In this document: positions 51,714 through 55,149 of the stretch, in pieces
How the letters are laid out: every line of letters starts with the position of its first letter
Position numbering within the stretch: position 1 is the first letter of the stretch
NCBI GenBank assembly: GCA_964448045.1
Contig: CAYUVF010000025.1
Span: forward strand, 1 to 55,149
DNA: 55,149 bases
From: CAYUVF01 sp964448045
GTDB lineage: Bacteria > Bacteroidota > Rhodothermia > Rhodothermales > Salinibacteraceae
Reading direction: 5' to 3'
Program-made: the position numbers and the translations under genes
The notes under the pieces: generated by a model
What the model saw: the letters and a program-made list of their open reading frames with translations, nothing else
Database searches by the model: none
What the model was told of the DNA's origin: nothing

Positions 51714-53837
51714 CTACTTGACGACGGTCATACGTCCCGTCTTCGTGACATCGCCGACAGTCAAGCGATACATGTACATCCCACTGGCCAGACCCGAGGC
51801 ATCAAAGGTGACCTTATGTGTACCGGCGCTCTCTTTGCGGTTCACCAGGGTACGGACTTTCTGACCCGTGATGCTGTACACATCGATCGTGACCTGACCA
51901 TCAGTGGGGAGACCATACGAGATTGTGGTCGACCCCTTAAATGGATTGGGATAGTTAGCCTCAAGGGTGATCGACGAGGGGGCACGGTCCAGCTGGGCTT
52001 TACCGAGCGACGTTTCAGTCCCTGCATTAAGCAAGCCCGACCCGCTGAGCACGGCATCATCCATGTTGCCTACTGTAAACTCAACACGAGCGAGCTCTCC
52101 CTCGGATATGGCATCTGCACCGGCCATGGCCACTTTCAGGAGGCCACTCCGGGACTGATTGTTCTTGACAATCTGCCAGTTCGACGGGGCGGATGCATCC
52201 AGCTCAGCGAAGGAAAGTGCCGATGGATCATAGCGGACAGTGAATTGAGCCGCTGTGACATCGTTCGCATCGGTAACGTTCAGAGGTACCGAAACTGTTT
52301 TGCCATCATCGGCAAATTCGGCTTCGCCCCATGCCAAACTCCCTGTTGCCGTTTTGGCTGCTACTGCGCTGCCTCCCTCAGCAGGAAATTGGTCGATCTT
52401 GCCAACCACGAACTGCAGAATCAAGGATGCATCGGCAGCCTGGACCTCACCGTTTCCATCAACGTCGGCAGCTACTACCTGGACCGAGTTCAGTGTGATA
52501 GCATCGACAACAGCCTGCAATACGAGACTGGCATCTCCAGCATCGACGACGCCATTCCCTTGCACGTCACCGAGCATCAAGTTGCCAACGTTGAGTTGGC
52601 CTGACTGATAGGCAACATTGTACGGTACCGGCGGCGCCCCGGCTGTGGTGATTTCGCTGTTCTGCACATCAAAGCTCAAGTCCGTCGTGCTCTCAGTGGT
52701 CGCGAATTGCAAATCGACAAGAGCTCCATCTACAGTAACACCAGCTGCATTGAAACCGGCAATCGTGACCACTCCTGTGGCCGACTGGTTAACAATTAGC
52801 CCGTCCTCTCCAAACGCGGCTGCCTGATTCGTCGCACCGACGAAGTCCAAGGCTGCATCGTTAAACTGAACGGTGAGGGAAATTGAGCCGATAGTTGCAA
52901 AGCCTTCAAACTCAACAGGAATGTTGGTCGTGTCTTCTGGAACAGCAACTGCTTCCGTAATGGAAACTATCGGGGTGGGACCCGACACGCTCCCATTGGT
53001 GGTCGCAACCGCTTTAACCGTTCCTTCTGTATCCGTAACCTCCGTTCCGGCCTGGAATGTCAATGCAGATGTACCACCAAGATGCGTGAACCCAAGTTCG
53101 GCAATCGTTCCGGAGAGTGTGCTTCCAGCGATGTTGAAACCACCGAGCGTAATAATGCCATTTTCGGCATTATCTGTGATATCGAGGCCAGAATCGTCAC
53201 TGGCTAACCCTTCAAAGCTTAACACCTGCGGATCGTATCCAATCTGAACCGAAGCGGCTCCGACATTCTCGATACCGTCTGCGGAAAGAGCCACATTCAC
53301 CCCCTCACCAGGCACAGCATCTTGCACGATTCCCAGCGAGAGTTCACCGACTGATTCGGACACTACACCGGCTTCGTAGGTCACGTCCAGCACGGTCGCG
53401 CTGGCATCTGCGATTTCACTGCGGCCCTCGTCAAAGCTGAGGTCCGCGGTTCCACCGGAAAACGTGAACTGAAGATCCAACAGCTTACCCGTTCCGATAT
53501 TGATCGGGTTCGAAGCTGTCGCATCAAACCAAACCACACGGAGCTCACCGTCCGAGGGGGTTCTGTCGATAAAGTCGCCTCTCGGCGTGTTTTCAAGTCC
53601 TTCAAAATTAAGAGCGCTGGCATCGTAGTTGATTACCAGCGTAATAGCGCCCACGTTGTTAAAGTTTTCAACATTTACCGGGACGGACACATCCTGTCCA
53701 GCCTCGGCCGACACCGTGGGAATGGAGACCGTAATGCCATCTTGCGCCAGGGCCTGTCCTGCCCCAAAGGCAAAGACAAGCATCAGGAAGGCGCTAAGGT
53801 GTGTAAATATCGTTCTCATCTTAGCAAACGATTTCAT
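51714..53837 (-). CDS. Secreted multi-cohesin plus dockerin protein with T9SS sorting tail
   Basis: A 707-residue exported protein. After a signal peptide (about 1-32, QALAQ) come three cohesin-like domains (about 33-160, 165-290, 295-420; each begins with ...VSVPVNVENFNNVGAITLVINYD-type words), a dockerin type I-like pair of calcium loops (about 425-490: GDVQGNGVVDAGDASLVLQAVV and ADVDGNGEVQAADASLILQFVV), a fourth cohesin-like domain (about 505-625) and a T9SS tail (about 630-707, LEANYPNPFKGSTTISYGLPTDG...KTGRMTVVK). The start could be ATG 53837 or 53819. Cohesin and dockerin in one chain is unusual. Next to two similar genes. Confidence 0.9.
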   Translation of the reverse strand: MKSFAKMRTIFTHLSAFLMLVFAFGAGQALAQDGITVSIPTVSAEAGQDVSVPVNVENFNNVGAITLVINYDASALNFEGLENTPRGDFIDRTPSDGELRVVWFDATASNPINIGTGKLLDLQFTFSGGTADLSFDEGRSEIADASATVLDVTYEAGVVSESVGELSLGIVQDAVPGEGVNVALSADGIENVGAASVQIGYDPQVLSFEGLASDDSGLDITDNAENGIITLGGFNIAGSTLSGTIAELGFTHLGGTSALTFQAGTEVTDTEGTVKAVATTNGSVSGPTPIVSITEAVAVPEDTTNIPVEFEGFATIGSISLTVQFNDAALDFVGATNQAAAFGEDGLIVNQSATGVVTIAGFNAAGVTVDGALVDLQFATTESTTDLSFDVQNSEITTAGAPPVPYNVAYQSGQLNVGNLMLGDVQGNGVVDAGDASLVLQAVVDAITLNSVQVVAADVDGNGEVQAADASLILQFVVGKIDQFPAEGGSAVAAKTATGSLAWGEAEFADDGKTVSVPLNVTDANDVTAAQFTVRYDPSALSFAELDASAPSNWQIVKNNQSRSGLLKVAMAGADAISEGELARVEFTVGNMDDAVLSGSGLLNAGTETSLGKAQLDRAPSSITLEANYPNPFKGSTTISYGLPTDGQVTIDVYSITGQKVRTLVNRKESAGTHKVTFDASGLASGMYMYRLTVGDVTKTGRMTVVK

Positions 53838-53916
53838 ATCAGCGAGAGAAGATTTGCTTGACGCGGAAATGCGAGTCGAGTACATCACTCAACACGCGCG
53901 GTCTGCATAACGGAAT

Positions 53917-53968
53917 GAAAGGTAGGCCCACCCGTGCCTCGTAATGAGACCGGTGTGGACCTACCTTT
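53917..53968 (-). terminator. Inverted repeat behind the right-edge gene
   Basis: GAAAGGTAGGCCCAC (about 53917-53932) pairs with GTGGACCTACCTTTC (about 53953-53968, mismatch in the middle). On the minus strand it lies behind the stop codon of the right-edge gene and before the 707-residue gene, so it should end that transcript. No long T-run. Confidence 0.5.
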
Positions 53969-53984
53969 CTCCGCATTAACACAC

Positions 53985-55149
53985 CTACTTGACGATGGTC
54001 ATCCGACCCGTCTTCTGAATCCGGTCAGAGCCCATCTCAACCACTACGCGGTAGAGATAGACACCAGATCCCAGGCGGGAGCCATCGAGGGAGAGCGTCT
54101 GGCCAGTACCTGCCGCCATTGACTTCTGCGGGAGATCCATGACCTGACGCCCAAGGACGTCGAAGAGCTGCACCGACACCTGCGCTTGTTCAGGCAGGTC
54201 AAGTGCGATCTGCGTCTGCCCAGCGAAGGGGTTCGGGTAGTTCCCCTTCAGCGCAAAGGCATCCGGCAGCTTCGGACCGAAGCTCGGCGTCGGGACCTGG
54301 AAGGTCACGTTGGAGAGCACGTTGGCATCAGGGCCAGCGAGCTCGCCGGTGATCTCAGAGATCTCAAACGTGGAGCCTTTCTCGACCTGTTCAGCTGCCT
54401 TGAACTGCAGGCTGACCAGCTCATCACCACTCGTCAGGCTCAGCGGACGCTCACCACCCGACTCGTCATACCAGACGAGGCGGACTGCGCCGTTGGATGC
54501 CTTCGTGATGACGTTTTCAGCGGACTTGACGCCTTCGAAGCTCACTTGATCGGTCGGGTAATTGACCGTCAGCGTGTAGGCACCGAGCGCCACGTCTTCA
54601 TTGACGCGGATCGGCAGTTCGAAGGTGGTGCCGCTCTCGATATTGAGCGCATTCTGCGCAGATTTCGAGGCAGAGCCGCCGTCGACTACAGTGAAGGCTG
54701 GTGCGGCCGAACCGCTGTCCACGCCTCCGCTAAGGTTCACATCACCGTACGCGGCGACGCTAACATCCACATCCGAGACGTTCTGTGTACTCACATCAAC
54801 ATTCGCTGACGTGAGGAAGAACGTTCCGGCGCTGAACGTCACCGAAGCCGGATCCGCTGCGAACTGGGCGATGAGCAGAGCATCCGTCGCATTGACGTTG
54901 CCGCTGTCGTTCACATCGGCCACTTCAGCCTGCAGGTCCGTCAGGTCGATGATACCCGCGAAGCCCTGAACGGCAGCCAGTGCATCGGTACCCGTGATGC
55001 CCTGTGGCGAGCCACTCACGCTGGCGGTTACGTCGTAGTTGCCTGCCGTGACGCCGGAGATGGTGTAGTTGCCATCCGCATCGGTCGTAGCAGAGAACTC
55101 GCCGTCACCGTCGGTCTGCGTAGCCGTTACCGTGGCGCCTTCGATGCCG
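53985..55149 (-). CDS. Secreted dockerin/cohesin protein with T9SS sorting tail, 5' end outside window
   Basis: Partial gene: the frame is open through the right edge, 388 codons seen. It begins in the window with a carboxypeptidase-regulatory-like segment (GIEGATVTATQTDGDGEFSATTDADGNYTISGVTAGNYDV). Then dockerin-like calcium loops (GTDALAAVQGFAGI, ADVNDSGNVNATDALLIAQFAA), a cohesin-like domain (FELPIRVNEDVALGAYTLTVNYPTDQVSFEGV ... SLQFKAAEQ) and a T9SS tail (LKGNYPNPFAGQTQIALDLPEQAQVSVQLFDVLGR ... KTGRMTIVK). It is the third of a tandem group with nearly the same tail motif, KTGRMT(V/I)VK, as its neighbour. Confidence 0.85.
   Translation of the reverse strand, partial: GIEGATVTATQTDGDGEFSATTDADGNYTISGVTAGNYDVTASVSGSPQGITGTDALAAVQGFAGIIDLTDLQAEVADVNDSGNVNATDALLIAQFAADPASVTFSAGTFFLTSANVDVSTQNVSDVDVSVAAYGDVNLSGGVDSGSAAPAFTVVDGGSASKSAQNALNIESGTTFELPIRVNEDVALGAYTLTVNYPTDQVSFEGVKSAENVITKASNGAVRLVWYDESGGERPLSLTSGDELVSLQFKAAEQVEKGSTFEISEITGELAGPDANVLSNVTFQVPTPSFGPKLPDAFALKGNYPNPFAGQTQIALDLPEQAQVSVQLFDVLGRQVMDLPQKSMAAGTGQTLSLDGSRLGSGVYLYRVVVEMGSDRIQKTGRMTIVK

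Overview
The window reads as a chromosomal segment of a Gram-negative bacterium of the Rhodothermota/Bacteroidota side of the tree, probably a Salinibacter-like, mildly halophilic member. The markers are an FecR/ECF-sigma/TonB-receptor/DUF4249 locus of Bacteroidota type, secreted proteins ending in type IX secretion (T9SS) C-terminal sorting domains, an outer-membrane assembly lipoprotein (BamD), two bacillithiol genes (BshB1, BshC), high GC in the housekeeping part and several acidic proteins. This placement is inferred from protein families, not from rRNA; no rRNA or convincing tRNA is present.

Layout. At 1-1259 lies the 5' part of a secreted beta-propeller protein that runs off the left edge. 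1.7-5.2 kb holds a small lipoprotein, a deacetylase-like protein, prmC, a short-chain dehydrogenase and acylphosphatase. 5.3-11.7 kb is a run of minus-strand genes: phenylalanine 4-hydroxylase, a small membrane protein, an NhaC-type antiporter, a thioredoxin-like protein, a PhoU-domain protein, a family 3 glycosidase and a secreted protein. 11.7-19.8 kb is core metabolism and envelope on the minus strand: nadD, bamD, an LpoA-like binding protein, guaA, gcvH, accC, accB, efp. A good sigma-70 promoter lies in front of efp, and efp-accB-accC looks like one transcription unit.

20-28.5 kb holds bshB1, a four-cysteine small protein, leuS, a short thermonuclease, a CoA-binding protein, a Uri-type GIY-YIG protein and the helicase hrpB. 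28.5-34.6 kb has a receiver-only response regulator, a chemoreceptor broken by an in-frame amber codon, an HD-domain protein, bshC and a bifunctional nuclease. 34.6-40 kb has hisC, hisD, a purine nucleoside phosphorylase, an AI-2E-type permease and recX.

40.1-45.7 kb is a signalling and uptake locus in the order sigma factor, FecR anti-sigma factor, STN-domain TonB receptor, DUF4249 protein. It is closed by a hairpin terminator and carries four exact copies of a 15-bp repeat between the anti-sigma and receptor genes. 45.9-48.7 kb has small or unrecognised proteins and a half-size asparaginase. 48.7 kb to the right edge is a tandem set of three secreted proteins that combine cohesin-like domains, dockerin-like repeats and T9SS tails.

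The most notable items are the amber-interrupted chemoreceptor, the 15-bp repeat array in the receptor leader, the adjacent cohesin/dockerin/T9SS proteins, and a 23-bp perfect palindrome behind the phenylalanine hydroxylase gene. No insertion sequence, prophage or CRISPR array was seen.
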